Source: Alphaproteobacteria bacterium
Lineage (GTDB): Bacteria; Pseudomonadota; Alphaproteobacteria; Micropepsales; Micropepsaceae
DNA length: 63,074 nucleotides
Reading direction: 5' to 3'
Assembly (NCBI GenBank): GCA_018970685.1
Contig: JAGWVX010000001.1
Location: 1-63,074 of the forward strand
Shown: positions 41,931 to 51,554 of the stretch, one piece after another
Layout: each line of letters starts with the position of its first letter
Numbering within the stretch: position 1 is the stretch's first letter
Translations under genes and position numbers: made by a program
The notes under the pieces: generated by a model
Seen by the model: only the letters and a program-made list of their open reading frames with translations
The model's database searches: none
What the model was told of the DNA's origin: nothing

Positions 41931-42835
41931 GCGAGGTCCTGCCGCCCTTATCGTTGACGCTTGGCCCCGTGCTGTTCAACTGGCCGACAGACCGCTGGAT
42001 CGATTTCTACGCCCGCATCGCCGACGAAGCATCGGTTGACCGCGTCTGCATCGGCGAAGTCGTGTGCTCGAAACGACAGCCCTTCCGCGATGATACCCTC
42101 GTCGACACGGTCGAGCGTCTCGAGCGAGGCGGCAAGGAGGTTGTCCATTCGACTTTGGCGCTACCCACTACCGCACGTGAAATCCGAGCCATCAGCGAGA
42201 TAATTGACGCAGGTTATGCAATAGAGGCCAACGACATTGCGACAATGAGATTGCTGGGCGGCCGTCCGCACGCTGTTGGCCCTTTGCTCAATATCTACAA
42301 CGAGGCGGCGTTGGCCCGGCACATTACACTCGGGGCTACGCGGATATGTCTACCTCCAGAGCTGCCGTTCGAGTCGATCCGCCTCATCGCCGCTGGAACC
42401 GCAGTGGTCGAAGTTTTCGCTTTCGGCCGCGCGCCGTTGGCTCTTTCAGCCCGTTGCTATCATGCACGCGCCCACGGGTTACCAAAAGATGCGTGCCAGT
42501 TCGTTTGCGAAAAAGATGCGGACGGCATGGATGTGCATACCATCGACGGAAAGCCGTTCCTTGCCGTCAACGGCATCCAGACGTTGGGTCACGTTGTAAC
42601 GGCCGCGACACACCAGATCTCCGAACTGCACGATGCCGGCGTGGTGGCCCTGCGCCTGTCGCCGCAAAGCTGCGACATGGTTCGCGTCGCGACGATTTTC
42701 CGCAACCTAGCGGATGCACACATCACCGCGGGCGAAGCGACGAAGCTGCTGTCGTCGCTTGCATTGCCCGGTCCACTTGCCGACGGTTACCTGCGCGGCG
42801 TGCCTGGCGCGAATCTCATTGACGAAGTCGACTGA
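41927..42835 (+). CDS. ubiV: UbiV, partner of UbiU
   Basis: 302 residues. LTLGPVLFNWPTDRWIDFYARIADEASVDRVCIGEVVCSKRQPF contains the cluster Cys pair. RCYHARAHGLPKDACQFVCEKDADG holds the other Cys of the [4Fe-4S] site. Forms a heterodimer with UbiU. The ATG at 41927 overlaps the ubiU stop (ATGA). UbiT, the lipid-binding third partner, is not in the window. Confidence 0.9.
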   Translation: MSEVLPPLSLTLGPVLFNWPTDRWIDFYARIADEASVDRVCIGEVVCSKRQPFRDDTLVDTVERLERGGKEVVHSTLALPTTAREIRAISEIIDAGYAIEANDIATMRLLGGRPHAVGPLLNIYNEAALARHITLGATRICLPPELPFESIRLIAAGTAVVEVFAFGRAPLALSARCYHARAHGLPKDACQFVCEKDADGMDVHTIDGKPFLAVNGIQTLGHVVTAATHQISELHDAGVVALRLSPQSCDMVRVATIFRNLADAHITAGEATKLLSSLALPGPLADGYLRGVPGANLIDEVD

Positions 42836-42928
42836 ACGTCAAAGGCGAGCAGCGCGTCATTTTACGCGTTTCGTCGCTGTGGCCGGCCCATCTCGCCTGG
42901 GTTTGCTGGTCCGGCATTAGCATCAACG

Positions 42929-43360
42929 TTATCGTTCCAGTTCCATCAGCAACGGTTTCAACAGCGGGGTGAGGCGCCGCAATTCTTCACGATGCGCGGT
43001 TGTCAGGCTGGCCAACAGCTTTTCGGCTTCACCAGTCAGGCCCAAGATCACTCGGCGCCCGTCAATAGGATCGGAGCGGCGTGCCAAAAGGTTCAGACGC
43101 TCAAGCCGGTCCACCAAGCCGACGGCGCTGTTGTGGCGCAGAAAAAGATATTCAGCAAGATCACCGACTGTGGTCGGCCCGTCAGACCCTTTGATTGCTA
43201 GAAGTACCTGATGCTGCTGCGGTGACAAACCGACGTCCAGTGCCTCGGCTTCGCTGAATGCCAGGAATTCCCGGAGCAATCGGCGGAATTCTGCCAACAG
43301 CCTGTAATCGCGCTGCGCCAGTTCCCGGCCCCTCGGCACGCGTTTCTCCCTCACTGTCAT
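42929..43360 (-). CDS. MarR-family regulator
   Basis: 143 residues. Winged HTH: LSPQQHQVLLAIKGSDGPTTVGDLAEYLFLRHNSAVGLVDRLERLNLLARRSDPIDGRRVILGLTGEAEKLL. No cysteine is present, so a thiol switch is unlikely. It is divergent from the ClC gene, and the double palindrome between them is a natural binding site. Confidence 0.9.
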   Translation of the reverse strand: MTVREKRVPRGRELAQRDYRLLAEFRRLLREFLAFSEAEALDVGLSPQQHQVLLAIKGSDGPTTVGDLAEYLFLRHNSAVGLVDRLERLNLLARRSDPIDGRRVILGLTGEAEKLLASLTTAHREELRRLTPLLKPLLMELER

Positions 43361-43375
43361 GCTTCGGTCTCCGTC

Positions 43376-43410
43376 ACGATATGTTGCATTATATCGTACA
43401 ACGATATAAT
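43376..43410. promoter_or_regulatory. Overlapping palindromes between marR and clC, probable MarR operator
   Basis: ACGATAT-N8-ATATCGT at 43376-43397 and ATTATATCGT-ACA-ACGATATAAT at 43388-43410 share an arm, so three ACGATAT half-sites stand in a row. It is centred in the marR-clC intergenic region (16-50 bp from marR, 38-72 bp from the ClC start). The palindromes are perfect and AT-rich in a GC-rich region. Confidence 0.75.
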
Positions 43411-43447
43411 AGCCTAGCTTCGCAGTCCCTCACCCTTTGTCGCACCC

Positions 43448-45250
43448 GTGACCAACTTGCCCATCTCCGCCGATCCTGAAGCCTCCGCGCCCTACATGGA
43501 TCGGCTTGGGGATTTCACAGCCGATTACCGTCTCCTGGCCCTCACCGCCATGGCGATGGCGACCGGAGCCATGGGCGCCAGCGCCGCCTGGGCGCTGTTG
43601 AAGCTGATCGCCGTTCTCACCAATCTCGCCTACTTCGGACGGTTGTCGGACACCACGGTCTATCTCTCGGGCCACCATCTCCAAGCCTGGACTATCACCG
43701 TTCCCGTAATCGGCAGCATCATCATCGGCCTGATGGCGCGCTATGGCTCCGAGAAAATCCGCGGGCATGGCATTCCCGAAGCGATCGAGGCCATCCTGAT
43801 CGGCGAAAGCCGCATCGAGCCCAAGGTTGCACTGTTGAAGCCGTTGTCATCGGCGTTGTCCATTGGCACCGGCGGCCCCTTCGGCGCGGAAGGCCCCATC
43901 ATCATGACCGGCGGCGCGCTCGGTTCGCTATTCGCACAGTTTTTCCATCTGACGTCCGCCGAACGAAAAACTCTCCTGGTCGCTGGCGCCGCCGCCGGCA
44001 TGACCGGCGTATTCGGCACACCAATCGCCGCGACGCTGCTGGCCGTCGAGTTGTTGCTGTTCGAATGGAAACCACGCAGCTTCATTCCGGTCGCGGTTGC
44101 CGCCATCGTGGCGCAAGTGCTGCGGCCCTGGCTCGTCGGGGTGGGGCCGCTGTTTCCATATCTGGGAAACCCCTTGATTCCGTGGTGGGGGCTCGCGCTT
44201 TGTGCCGGCGTCGGCATCGCCGCCGGCCTCCAGTCGGCGTTGATGACCATCTGCCTCTATGGGGTCGAGGATTTGTTCCGCAAACTGCCGATCCACTGGA
44301 TGTGGTGGCCGGCTATTGGCGGCTTGGTCGTCGGCATCGGCGGCTATTTCGATCCCGCGGTGCTTGGCGTCGGCTACGACAACATCCGCCATCTGCTGGA
44401 CGGCGATTTGCCTTTGCGCGCTGCCACCGCGCTGCTGGTCGGCAAGACCGGCGTATGGATCGCTGCCCTTGCCTCCGGCACTTCGGGCGGCATCCTTGCG
44501 CCGCTGCTGATCATGGGTGGCGCGCTTGGCACACTGGAGGCGTACTTCATGCCCTTCGGCGACATCGGCTTCTGGGCTCTGCTGAGTATGGCAGCGATCC
44601 TCGGCGGCACCATGCGCGCGCCGCTTACCAGTACGCTCTTCGCCGTGGAGTTGACGGGTAACATTCACGTATTGGCACCGCTACTGGTCGCTTCCGTGGC
44701 AGCCTTCGCTGTCACTGTCCTGTTGATGCGCCGCTCGATCCTTACCGAGCGCATTGCGCGCCGCGGTCAGCACATCATGCGCGAGTACAGCGTTGATCCG
44801 TTCCTCCAGCTCCGGGTCGCGGACATCATGACCAACCCGGTCGATACGCTCGAGGCTTCGCTCACCATCCCTGAGGCAATCGCATATTTCGCCAATACCG
44901 ACGGATCAAGTGGGCACAAATGCTATCCCGTAGTGGACGGCGAAAGACGTGTCGTCAGCGTTGTTTCCCGTTCCGATATTTTGCGCTGGACGCGGGAGGG
45001 TTGGCCTCAGAGCAGCACACTCGGCCGCATAGAAAGCCAGCGGGAATTGTTTGTCGCCTATTCCGACGATCTTGTGGGTGAGGTTGCGGATCGCATGGCG
45101 GTGGCCGACATCGGTCGGGTGCCAATCCTTGATCGCAATTCCGGCATGCTGGTAGGTTTGGTAGCTCGTCGCGATCTCCTGCGCGTTCGTACCAGGATCA
45201 TCCGCGAGGAGCAAACGCGCAAGCGGATGCTGCACCTACCGGGCTTTTGA
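43448..45250 (+). CDS. ClC-type chloride channel/antiporter with C-terminal CBS pair
   Basis: 600 residues. The ClC filter motifs are GHGIPEAIEAIL, GTGGPFGAEGPIIMTGG (gating Glu present), and SGGILAPLLIMGGALG. Ten or more membrane helices are followed by CBS domains (about 455-590: RVADIMTNPVDTLEASLTIPEAIAYF, YPVVDGERRVVSVVSRSDIL). Likely a Cl-/H+ exchanger regulated by nucleotides. The GTG start at 43448 is used. norB follows 52 bp later with no evident promoter, so the two are probably one operon. Confidence 0.93.
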   Translation: MTNLPISADPEASAPYMDRLGDFTADYRLLALTAMAMATGAMGASAAWALLKLIAVLTNLAYFGRLSDTTVYLSGHHLQAWTITVPVIGSIIIGLMARYGSEKIRGHGIPEAIEAILIGESRIEPKVALLKPLSSALSIGTGGPFGAEGPIIMTGGALGSLFAQFFHLTSAERKTLLVAGAAAGMTGVFGTPIAATLLAVELLLFEWKPRSFIPVAVAAIVAQVLRPWLVGVGPLFPYLGNPLIPWWGLALCAGVGIAAGLQSALMTICLYGVEDLFRKLPIHWMWWPAIGGLVVGIGGYFDPAVLGVGYDNIRHLLDGDLPLRAATALLVGKTGVWIAALASGTSGGILAPLLIMGGALGTLEAYFMPFGDIGFWALLSMAAILGGTMRAPLTSTLFAVELTGNIHVLAPLLVASVAAFAVTVLLMRRSILTERIARRGQHIMREYSVDPFLQLRVADIMTNPVDTLEASLTIPEAIAYFANTDGSSGHKCYPVVDGERRVVSVVSRSDILRWTREGWPQSSTLGRIESQRELFVAYSDDLVGEVADRMAVADIGRVPILDRNSGMLVGLVARRDLLRVRTRIIREEQTRKRMLHLPGF

Positions 45251-45302
45251 TCCTGCGCGCTGCGGAACGTCACGTTGTTGCCTTGGAAGTGGGAGGACTG
45301 AC

Positions 45303-47627
45303 ATGCCAACCGATCTCTCGAACATTTCGCCAGCACCTCACGACCCCGTGAGCAATGTCCTGAAGTGGATACTTCTGGCGGTGGCTGTCGGTTCGTTTGC
45401 CCTGCTCGCATGGGCGACGGTCGTCACCTACATGCTGGCACCGCCGCAACCCGACCAATTCGTCACCAAAAGCGGCACCGTCCTCATGACAGGGAACGAC
45501 ATCCTCGCCGGAAAGGCCGGATTCCAGAAAGCCGACCTGATGGATTACGGCAGTATTTACGGCATGGGCTCCTACTATGGAGAAGACTACACCGCCTCGG
45601 TGCTGGTACGGCTGGCGACGCTCACGCAGGACAGCCTTGCGCGTGCAACGACGGGAAAGCCTTTCGTACAACTTTCAGACTTGCAGCAAGCCGCTATCGA
45701 CATGGCGATGCGGTCGGAACTGCAACATGTCGACCTCACGAAATCTGATGTCGTCGTACCGAACGCGCTGGCCACTGCAATCACTGCCGAGCAGAAGGCG
45801 TTGACCAACTTTCTTAACACCGCCAATCCCCAGCTTGGATGGACACCTGCCTACAGCCTGAAAGGGTCAGACGCCCTCCATACGGCCGACTTTCTGATCT
45901 TCTCGTCACTGACCACGGTGGCGCGGCGCCCCGGCAGGACCTGGTCCTGGACGGAGAACTGGCCATACGAACCGCTCGTTGGGAATACGCCGACGACAAA
46001 CACCTTCCATTGGACTTGGATCAGTTTCTGCTTCACCTTTTTGATGTTCGGCGTGGTGCTGTTTATCTACGAGTTCTGGCTCGCCGACCCTGATACGGCG
46101 CCAATGGATCCGGTGCTTGCAACGTTTGAAACCCTGACGCCGAGCCAGCGGCGCATCGGTAAGTACTTCCTGGTCGTTGCCGTGATCCTGCTGGTGCAGA
46201 TCGCTGCGGGAATATTCATGGCGCATTCTTATTACGACCGTGCGAGCTTTTATGGCTTCGACATCAACCGTTGGCTTCCGTTCAATTTTTTGCGGGACGT
46301 TCATATCCAGTCGCCGATCGTCTGGATTGGTCTGTCGTGGATCGGCGCAGCCCTGTTCCTGGCCCCGGCCATCGCTGGAGGACACGAGGCGCGTGGACAA
46401 GGCGCGCTCGTCGATCTGCTGTTCTGGGTGACGCTGATCGTCGTCGCCGGTGCGTTCGCCGGTGATTACCTCGGCATCATGGGGGTGATCAACCGCGACT
46501 GGTTCTGGTTCGGCAACCAGGGCCTCTCCTACATTCAGCTTGGACGCTTCTGGCAGATCGGGTTCTTCGTCGGCCTCGTTGTCTGGAGTGTTTTGGTTTT
46601 CCGCGCAATGTGGCCGTCGCGCGAAGCCCTGGTGATCGCGACGCGGCAGTTCTGGTCGGGACGCGTCCGCCTGGAGAACCTCATCTGGGCTGCAACCATC
46701 AATATCGCTATCCTCTACGCCTTCGGAATGATCCCGCTGACCGGGATCGAGAAGTCTTTCACCATCACCGATTTCTGGCGCTGGTGGGTGGTCCATCTCT
46801 GGGTCGAACAATCGTTCGAGTTCTTCGCGGCGGCGATGAGCGCGTATCTCCTGATGGCGGTCGGGCTCGTCTCACGCAAGCTCGCCGAGCGAGCCGTGTA
46901 CTTCGAGCTGATCCTGATCTTCCTCGGCGGTGTCATCGGAACCGGCCATCACCTTTACTGGGCCGGCGGTCCGAGCATGTGGGTGCCCATGGGCAGCATG
47001 TTCTCGTTCATCGAAGTGCTGCCGCTGGTGCTCCTCATCATCGAGGCGATCAACCAGCACCGGCTGATCCGGCGTCAGCAAGCCTTCAAGTACGGCGTCG
47101 CCTACACTTATATTATCGGGGCAGCATTTTGGAACTTTGTCGGCGCCGGCGTGTTTGGCGGCGGCACGCTCAACGCTCCGTTGGTGAACTATTACGAGCA
47201 CGGCACGTTCCTCACCCTCAACCACGCCCACACCGCGTTGTTCGGTGCCTTCGGACTTTTGGCGATCGGCCTCATCTATTTTTGCCTGCGCTACGCGGCA
47301 GGCGATCGCATGCCATTCAGCGAGCGCAACGGAATCATCGCGTTCTGGCTCTACAATAGCGGTCTTGTGCTTTGGATTCTGCTGAACTTCTTCCCGATCG
47401 GTTGGCCGCAGCTCGACGCCGTATTCGAACACGGACTTGCCTATGCGCGCAGCGCGGCTTTCTACAACACGACGTTGCTCTGGCAATGGATGAGGCTGCC
47501 GGGTGATGTCGTCTTCGCCCTCGGAGCCCTGCTGATGGCATGGGACTTCCTGATCAAGCTTGGGCCGTTGTTGCCGCAATTCCTGCGTATGACAAGACGC
47601 GAACCTATGCCAAAGGCAGCAGAATGA
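45303..47627 (+). CDS. norB: Quinol-dependent nitric oxide reductase (qNor)
   Basis: 774 residues, single-subunit type: no CxxCH haem c motif, a long N-terminal periplasmic domain and about 14 membrane segments. Key parts include TFHWTWISFCFTFLMF, VVHLWVEQSFEFFAAAMSAYLLM, GGVIGTGHHLYWAGGPSMWVPMGSMFSFIEVLPL, and GGGTLNAPLVNYYEHGTFLTLNHAHTALFGAFG with His ligands. Converts 2 NO to N2O using ubiquinol. A GGGAGGA Shine-Dalgarno precedes 45303. It lies downstream of the MarR-controlled ClC gene. Confidence 0.95.
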   Translation: MPTDLSNISPAPHDPVSNVLKWILLAVAVGSFALLAWATVVTYMLAPPQPDQFVTKSGTVLMTGNDILAGKAGFQKADLMDYGSIYGMGSYYGEDYTASVLVRLATLTQDSLARATTGKPFVQLSDLQQAAIDMAMRSELQHVDLTKSDVVVPNALATAITAEQKALTNFLNTANPQLGWTPAYSLKGSDALHTADFLIFSSLTTVARRPGRTWSWTENWPYEPLVGNTPTTNTFHWTWISFCFTFLMFGVVLFIYEFWLADPDTAPMDPVLATFETLTPSQRRIGKYFLVVAVILLVQIAAGIFMAHSYYDRASFYGFDINRWLPFNFLRDVHIQSPIVWIGLSWIGAALFLAPAIAGGHEARGQGALVDLLFWVTLIVVAGAFAGDYLGIMGVINRDWFWFGNQGLSYIQLGRFWQIGFFVGLVVWSVLVFRAMWPSREALVIATRQFWSGRVRLENLIWAATINIAILYAFGMIPLTGIEKSFTITDFWRWWVVHLWVEQSFEFFAAAMSAYLLMAVGLVSRKLAERAVYFELILIFLGGVIGTGHHLYWAGGPSMWVPMGSMFSFIEVLPLVLLIIEAINQHRLIRRQQAFKYGVAYTYIIGAAFWNFVGAGVFGGGTLNAPLVNYYEHGTFLTLNHAHTALFGAFGLLAIGLIYFCLRYAAGDRMPFSERNGIIAFWLYNSGLVLWILLNFFPIGWPQLDAVFEHGLAYARSAAFYNTTLLWQWMRLPGDVVFALGALLMAWDFLIKLGPLLPQFLRMTRREPMPKAAE

Positions 47628-47682
47628 GTGCCAGTTTGTGCCCTCTGACCGTCTTGGGCCGGCGACACAACGATCCAGCCTG

Positions 47683-47835
47683 GCCGACGTAAAGACGGAC
47701 ACGGCGGGCAACGGCACGGTGACGGGCGTGCGTCTCTATCAACTCATCCGCCAGTAAGGCGCCATTACCGACCAAACTTTCGAAATCGAATTTCTCGATC
47801 CGGGCGTGCGGGCCTATTCCTTCACGTTCGGCTGA
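47683..47835 (+). pseudogene. C-terminal remnant of a thioredoxin-like (DipZ-type) protein
   Basis: The frame reads ADVKTDTAGNGTVTGVRLYQ LIRQ, then a TAA at 47755, then GAITDQTFEIEFLDPGVRAYSFTFG and TGA. The TFEIEFLDPGVxAYxFTFG ending is typical of thioredoxin/DipZ cytochrome-biogenesis-like proteins. The internal stop and missing catalytic part show that it is a fossil. It overlaps the end of the minus-strand amidotransferase by 14 bp. Confidence 0.6.
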
Positions 47836-48536
47836 GACCCACCAGGAATTCGGAAAAGAGCGCCGCTCCCGCCTGCGATGCCGCTTGTGTGTAGCGGCAC
47901 GCATCCTCGCGCAGCGCACCGGCTGAAAGCCCCGCCACACCGGCAATCTCGCACGCATGGCCGAGCAGCCATAGTTCGAAATTCCCGCCAAGGGCCTCGG
48001 GATGGAATTGTATCCCCAAGACATCCGGCCCGTAGGAAAATGCCTGGTTCGGCGTCAGCGCCGTCGATGCCAGCCTTGTCGTACCGTGGGGCAAGTCGAA
48101 GGTGTCGCCGTGCCAGTGCAATACGGGCTTGTCCTCAAGATGCCGCAGCGGACCGTTTTGTCCTTCCTGTGTTAACGAAACCGGGGCCCATCCGATCTCC
48201 TTCGCAGGACCGGGATAGACGCGCGCACCTAACACCCGCGCCATCAATTGCGCGCCCAGGCAAATGCCGGCGGTCGGGCGCCCAGCGGCGAGCCGCGCTT
48301 CGAGCACGCGCATCGTGTCGAGCAGGAAAGGATATTTGTCTTCCTCGTAAGCGCCGATCGGCGCGCCCAGCACGATCAACACATCGGCGTTGCCCGCGCC
48401 GGATTGCGCAATCGAATCGACGCCCGCCTGGCAATAGCCGACGGCGTATCCGGCACCCTCAAGGACCGGCCCGAATGCGCCGAGGTCCTCGAAATGCACA
48501 TGGCGAATGGCAAGTGCGGATTTCAAGAAGTGAATC
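47822..48536 (-). CDS. Glutamine amidotransferase class I (GMP synthase-like)
   Basis: 238 residues. Catalytic Cys in TAGICLGAQLMARVLGA, His-Glu in GIQFHPEALG, and oxyanion region VLIVLGAPIGAYEED. Single-domain GATase1 such as those acting on gamma-glutamyl compounds or unknown acceptors. The TTG start at 48536 (KSALAIRHVHFEDLG) is supported by GGGAGA 8 nt upstream; the first ATG would cut the conserved N terminus. It stands alone before the cobalamin island. Confidence 0.85.
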
Positions 48537-48867
48537 TCCCTAGCCGCTGACGTCTTGCAGGTTAAGACAGCACGCGCGCCACCGATAGCTCCACGCCCAT
48601 TATCGCACACACGGCCATCTGCGTCTTCAAAACCACCGCCGAACGTCGCTGTGATCCGACGAAGTGTCATGCGCGGGGCAAAAAGGTACGCACATGCGAC
48701 TGGGAAGTTTGCTGACGTACGTAACGACGGACAATTGCTGGTAGGCGGATCATCTATCACGGCATGGCGCCATTGTCGTGCAGCGCGGCAACAATCTTGA
48801 CTATCACATCTAAAATGGCGGAAACCATGGTATTGGAATCGGGCGACATGGTAGGTTTCTTTTAGCC
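48537..48867. other. Noncoding stretch left of the cobalamin island
   Basis: The minus-strand frame of the amidotransferase stays open through most of this stretch, but the residues have no protein pattern I trust. No operator or terminator is obvious. I see nothing else. Confidence 0.35.
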
Positions 48868-48969
48868 CTAGGCAGCCTCTAACCGCCCCACACCGTCCAA
48901 TATGCGACCTAAGTCTGGCGGCGGTGCGAGACACTTGGTTCGGTACGTATGGAGCAACGCCAGCCAGCA
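48868..48969 (-). pseudogene. Gene remnant, left copy of a repeated C-terminal fragment
   Basis: The frame reads WLALLHTYRTKCLAPPPDLGR ILDGVGRLEAA and TAG, with a stop directly upstream (TAG at 48970-48972). The right copy at 61840-62028 gives WLGLVNTYRTKCLAPHPDLRHMLDGMGRLEAG. Both copies have the same orientation. The DNA is also similar (TTGGTTCG.TACGT, CCGTCCAA.ATG.GAC). I do not recognise the parent family. Confidence 0.6.
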
Positions 48970-49181
48970 CTAGGCCCAAATGGGACTATTTACGCCATAC
49001 TCGCCTTTTGGTGTGCCACCGCCCGACGTGAATTCGAGGAACGGCAACGTCTACGCACCTGTCGAGGCTACATCCACCGAACGATGCCCAAATGGCGCCC
49101 GGGTGGCTGCAAAATGTTCAGTTGGACTTCGGTGGATTTTCACGTGCGCCACCCGGATCGAATGCTGCACGCGGTTGCACG

Positions 49182-49928
49182 TCACGCGCCGTGGGTTGCG
49201 AAGCAGAGTGCAAGCAGGGTGCACGCTTCTGCGATCTCGGCCAGAGCACCCGCGGTGTCGCCAGTTGTTCCACCGATGCGCGCGAGCATAGAATGCTGAC
49301 ACAGAATGAATACACTGGCGGCGGCGCTCACGGCCCAGAGCCCTGCGCATTGTGTGAACGCAAGTACTCCGAATACGGTGAGTACGACAGCCACAAGGAT
49401 GTTGCCGCGCCGGAGATTGGCCGCCATCGCCGCGCCGAGGCCATCTGCCCGCACATAAGGCGTTGTCAGGAATAGCAGTTGGATCGCGGTGCGCGCGAGA
49501 AGCGGCACGATCGCCAGCTGCAGGATCGCATGCTGTTCGCAGAGAACGGCGATGCCTGCAAATTTCATGAGGAGGACGATTACGATCGAAGTGACGCCCA
49601 TCGGCCCGGAGCAGACATCCTTCATTATGGCAAGCGTTCGCGCGCGGTCGCCGCGACCACCGACCCAGGCATCGGCGCAGTCCGCGAGACCGTCGAGGTG
49701 GAGCGCTCCGGTGAGCGCTGTCCAGACGGCCAAAAGCAGTGCCGAGACCAGCAAAGGATTCTCCTGTCTGAGTATCCAGCCGCCACCAGCAAGCATCGTA
49801 CCCAGCAGAAGCCCGACCAGCGGATAGAACGTCAGCGACCTGCCCGATTCGACCTCCGTGGGCGGGCGTTTCAGCGTAACCGGCAACGTGGTCAGAAACT
49901 GCACGGCGATAAGGAACGCGCGGATCAT
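49182..49928 (-). CDS. cobS: Adenosylcobinamide-GDP ribazoletransferase (cobalamin synthase)
   Basis: 248 residues, several membrane helices: [60 protein letters not shown]. Joins adenosylcobinamide-GDP and alpha-ribazole (phosphate) in the last step. The start at 49928 overlaps the end of cobC (ATGA). Last gene of the operon. Confidence 0.93.
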   Translation of the reverse strand: MIRAFLIAVQFLTTLPVTLKRPPTEVESGRSLTFYPLVGLLLGTMLAGGGWILRQENPLLVSALLLAVWTALTGALHLDGLADCADAWVGGRGDRARTLAIMKDVCSGPMGVTSIVIVLLMKFAGIAVLCEQHAILQLAIVPLLARTAIQLLFLTTPYVRADGLGAAMAANLRRGNILVAVVLTVFGVLAFTQCAGLWAVSAAASVFILCQHSMLARIGGTTGDTAGALAEIAEACTLLALCFATHGA

Positions 49929-50506
49929 GGCTCGACGGTCGCGCAAAACCGTGCAAGCTCGCCCGGACAAATGTTGTGGAGGGAGGCGTGAGGTACTTCG
50001 ATCTTGAGTGCCCGATTGATCGGCAGGCCTTGCAGGAGGCACAGGAGAACACGGATCGGTCCGCCATGCGTTACCACCAATGTCCTGCGATTTGCAGTTC
50101 CCCCGATGAGATCGCGGCAGGCGGCCAGCACCCGCGCGGCAACAGCACCGAGCGTCTCACCGCCGGGTGGCGGGTGGCGAACTGGATCCTGCCAGAAGCG
50201 GCACAACGCGTCCGCTTCGTTCGCCATGATCTCCGCCGTATCGCGTCCGCTCCACCGGCCAAAGTCCATTTCCGCAAAGCGCGGCTCGACATGCATCGCG
50301 AGATTGTCGCGCAGCGACAGGTCTTCCGCGAATGTCCGGCATCGCACCAGCGGCGAACTCACGATCCGGTCATATGAGTGGCCCGACGTCGCCTCCCGCA
50401 TCTGCTGCATGCCGCGGGCAGTCAGTGCGACATCCGTGTGGCCCCAATAACGGACGCCCCCTTCCGTCTCTCCATGCCGAAGGAAACAGATGACAGGCGG
50501 GCTCAT
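49925..50506 (-). CDS. Alpha-ribazole phosphatase-type histidine phosphatase
   Basis: 193 residues. [37 protein letters not shown] and [12 protein letters not shown] are the histidine-phosphatase motifs (phosphoryl-accepting His in RHGE). By place in the operon it is the alpha-ribazole-5'-phosphate phosphatase (CobC of enterobacteria). The ATG overlaps the cobT stop. Confidence 0.88.
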   Translation of the reverse strand: MSPPVICFLRHGETEGGVRYWGHTDVALTARGMQQMREATSGHSYDRIVSSPLVRCRTFAEDLSLRDNLAMHVEPRFAEMDFGRWSGRDTAEIMANEADALCRFWQDPVRHPPPGGETLGAVAARVLAACRDLIGGTANRRTLVVTHGGPIRVLLCLLQGLPINRALKIEVPHASLHNICPGELARFCATVEP

Positions 50507-51552
50507 TGGGATTTTTTCGACACCCCGGCTTCGGCGAAGGTCGCCATGCCGTTGTGAAGCGCACAGGCAAGCCGCAGGATCGGAACCGAGACGGCAGCCC
50601 CGCTCGCCTCTCCCAGCCGCATCTGAAGATCGAGAATGGGCTCTGCATTCAGGGCTGCCAATATCACGCGGTGTCCCGGCTCGGTCGACGTATGCGAGAA
50701 GAACAACCATGGACGCACGCCAGGACACAGGCGTTCAGCGCACAGCGCCGCACTGCCGGCGACGAAGCCATCGACGATGGCGACAAACCTGCTTTGCGCG
50801 CAGGCAATATAACTTCCGACCAGTGCAGCAATCTCGAAGCCTCCAAGGCAGCGCAACGCCTCGCGCGCCGAGGTTATGCCAGGCTTGTGCCGGGCGAGCG
50901 CGCGGCGAACGGTGATGGCTTTACGCGCGACGCCAGCGGCATCAAGGCCCGTTCCGGGACCGGATACGTTTGCGGGATCGCAATCCTGCAAAGCGCAAAG
51001 AAGCGCGGTCGCCGCTGTGGTATTACCGATCCCCATTTCGCCGCCGATGAATATCTGCGCGCCCGCCTGCTTTGCGCGCAGGACCGCTGCGCGCCCCGCT
51101 TCGAGCGCCGCGTTAAGCTCGGCTTCGCTCATGGCGGGGCCTTCCGCAAAATTTTCTGTGCCGGGCGCGATACGCTTCGACAGCACACCATCGAGCGGGC
51201 CTGGATCCGTCACCGTGCCAAGATCGACGACTTCGAGCGTGGCATCGAGCGTGCGCGCGAGGACTGAGATAGCCGCCCCGCCGCGGGCAAAGTTGCGGAT
51301 CATTTCCGTTGTCACCGCCTGCGGAAAAGCAGAGACACCTTCCGCGACGACGCCGTGGTCCGCGGCGAAGACGGTCACATGCACGCGGTCTGCCTTCGGC
51401 AGTGGCGTGCCCTGAAGGGCCGCGAGTTCGATCGCGAGAGACTCAAGGCGTCCGAGCGCCCCCGGCGGCTTTGTGAGGTTTTGTTGGCGGTCTTCGGCAG
51501 CACGGCGCGCCTTTGCGTCGGGTTGCGCGATAGGCAGATTGAGCCAGTCCAT
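50503..51552 (-). CDS. cobT: Nicotinate-nucleotide--dimethylbenzimidazole phosphoribosyltransferase
   Basis: 349 residues. [67 protein letters not shown] and [17 protein letters not shown] are CobT signatures. Activates DMB to alpha-ribazole phosphate. The start at 51552 ([10 protein letters not shown]) lies 3 bp after the cobU stop; the longer frame upstream is antisense-like. Confidence 0.94.
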   Translation of the reverse strand: MDWLNLPIAQPDAKARRAAEDRQQNLTKPPGALGRLESLAIELAALQGTPLPKADRVHVTVFAADHGVVAEGVSAFPQAVTTEMIRNFARGGAAISVLARTLDATLEVVDLGTVTDPGPLDGVLSKRIAPGTENFAEGPAMSEAELNAALEAGRAAVLRAKQAGAQIFIGGEMGIGNTTAATALLCALQDCDPANVSGPGTGLDAAGVARKAITVRRALARHKPGITSAREALRCLGGFEIAALVGSYIACAQSRFVAIVDGFVAGSAALCAERLCPGVRPWLFFSHTSTEPGHRVILAALNAEPILDLQMRLGEASGAAVSVPILRLACALHNGMATFAEAGVSKKSQ

Positions 51553-51554
51553 GG

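Noticed and set aside
45906-46811. 301-codon minus-strand frame over norB
   Set aside because: Charged, antisense reading of a membrane protein gene.
48671-48979. Extension of the amidotransferase upstream to 48979
   Set aside because: Residues before LKSALAIRHVHF have no conserved pattern, and a good Shine-Dalgarno stands before the TTG at 48536; the far end also crosses the repeat remnant.
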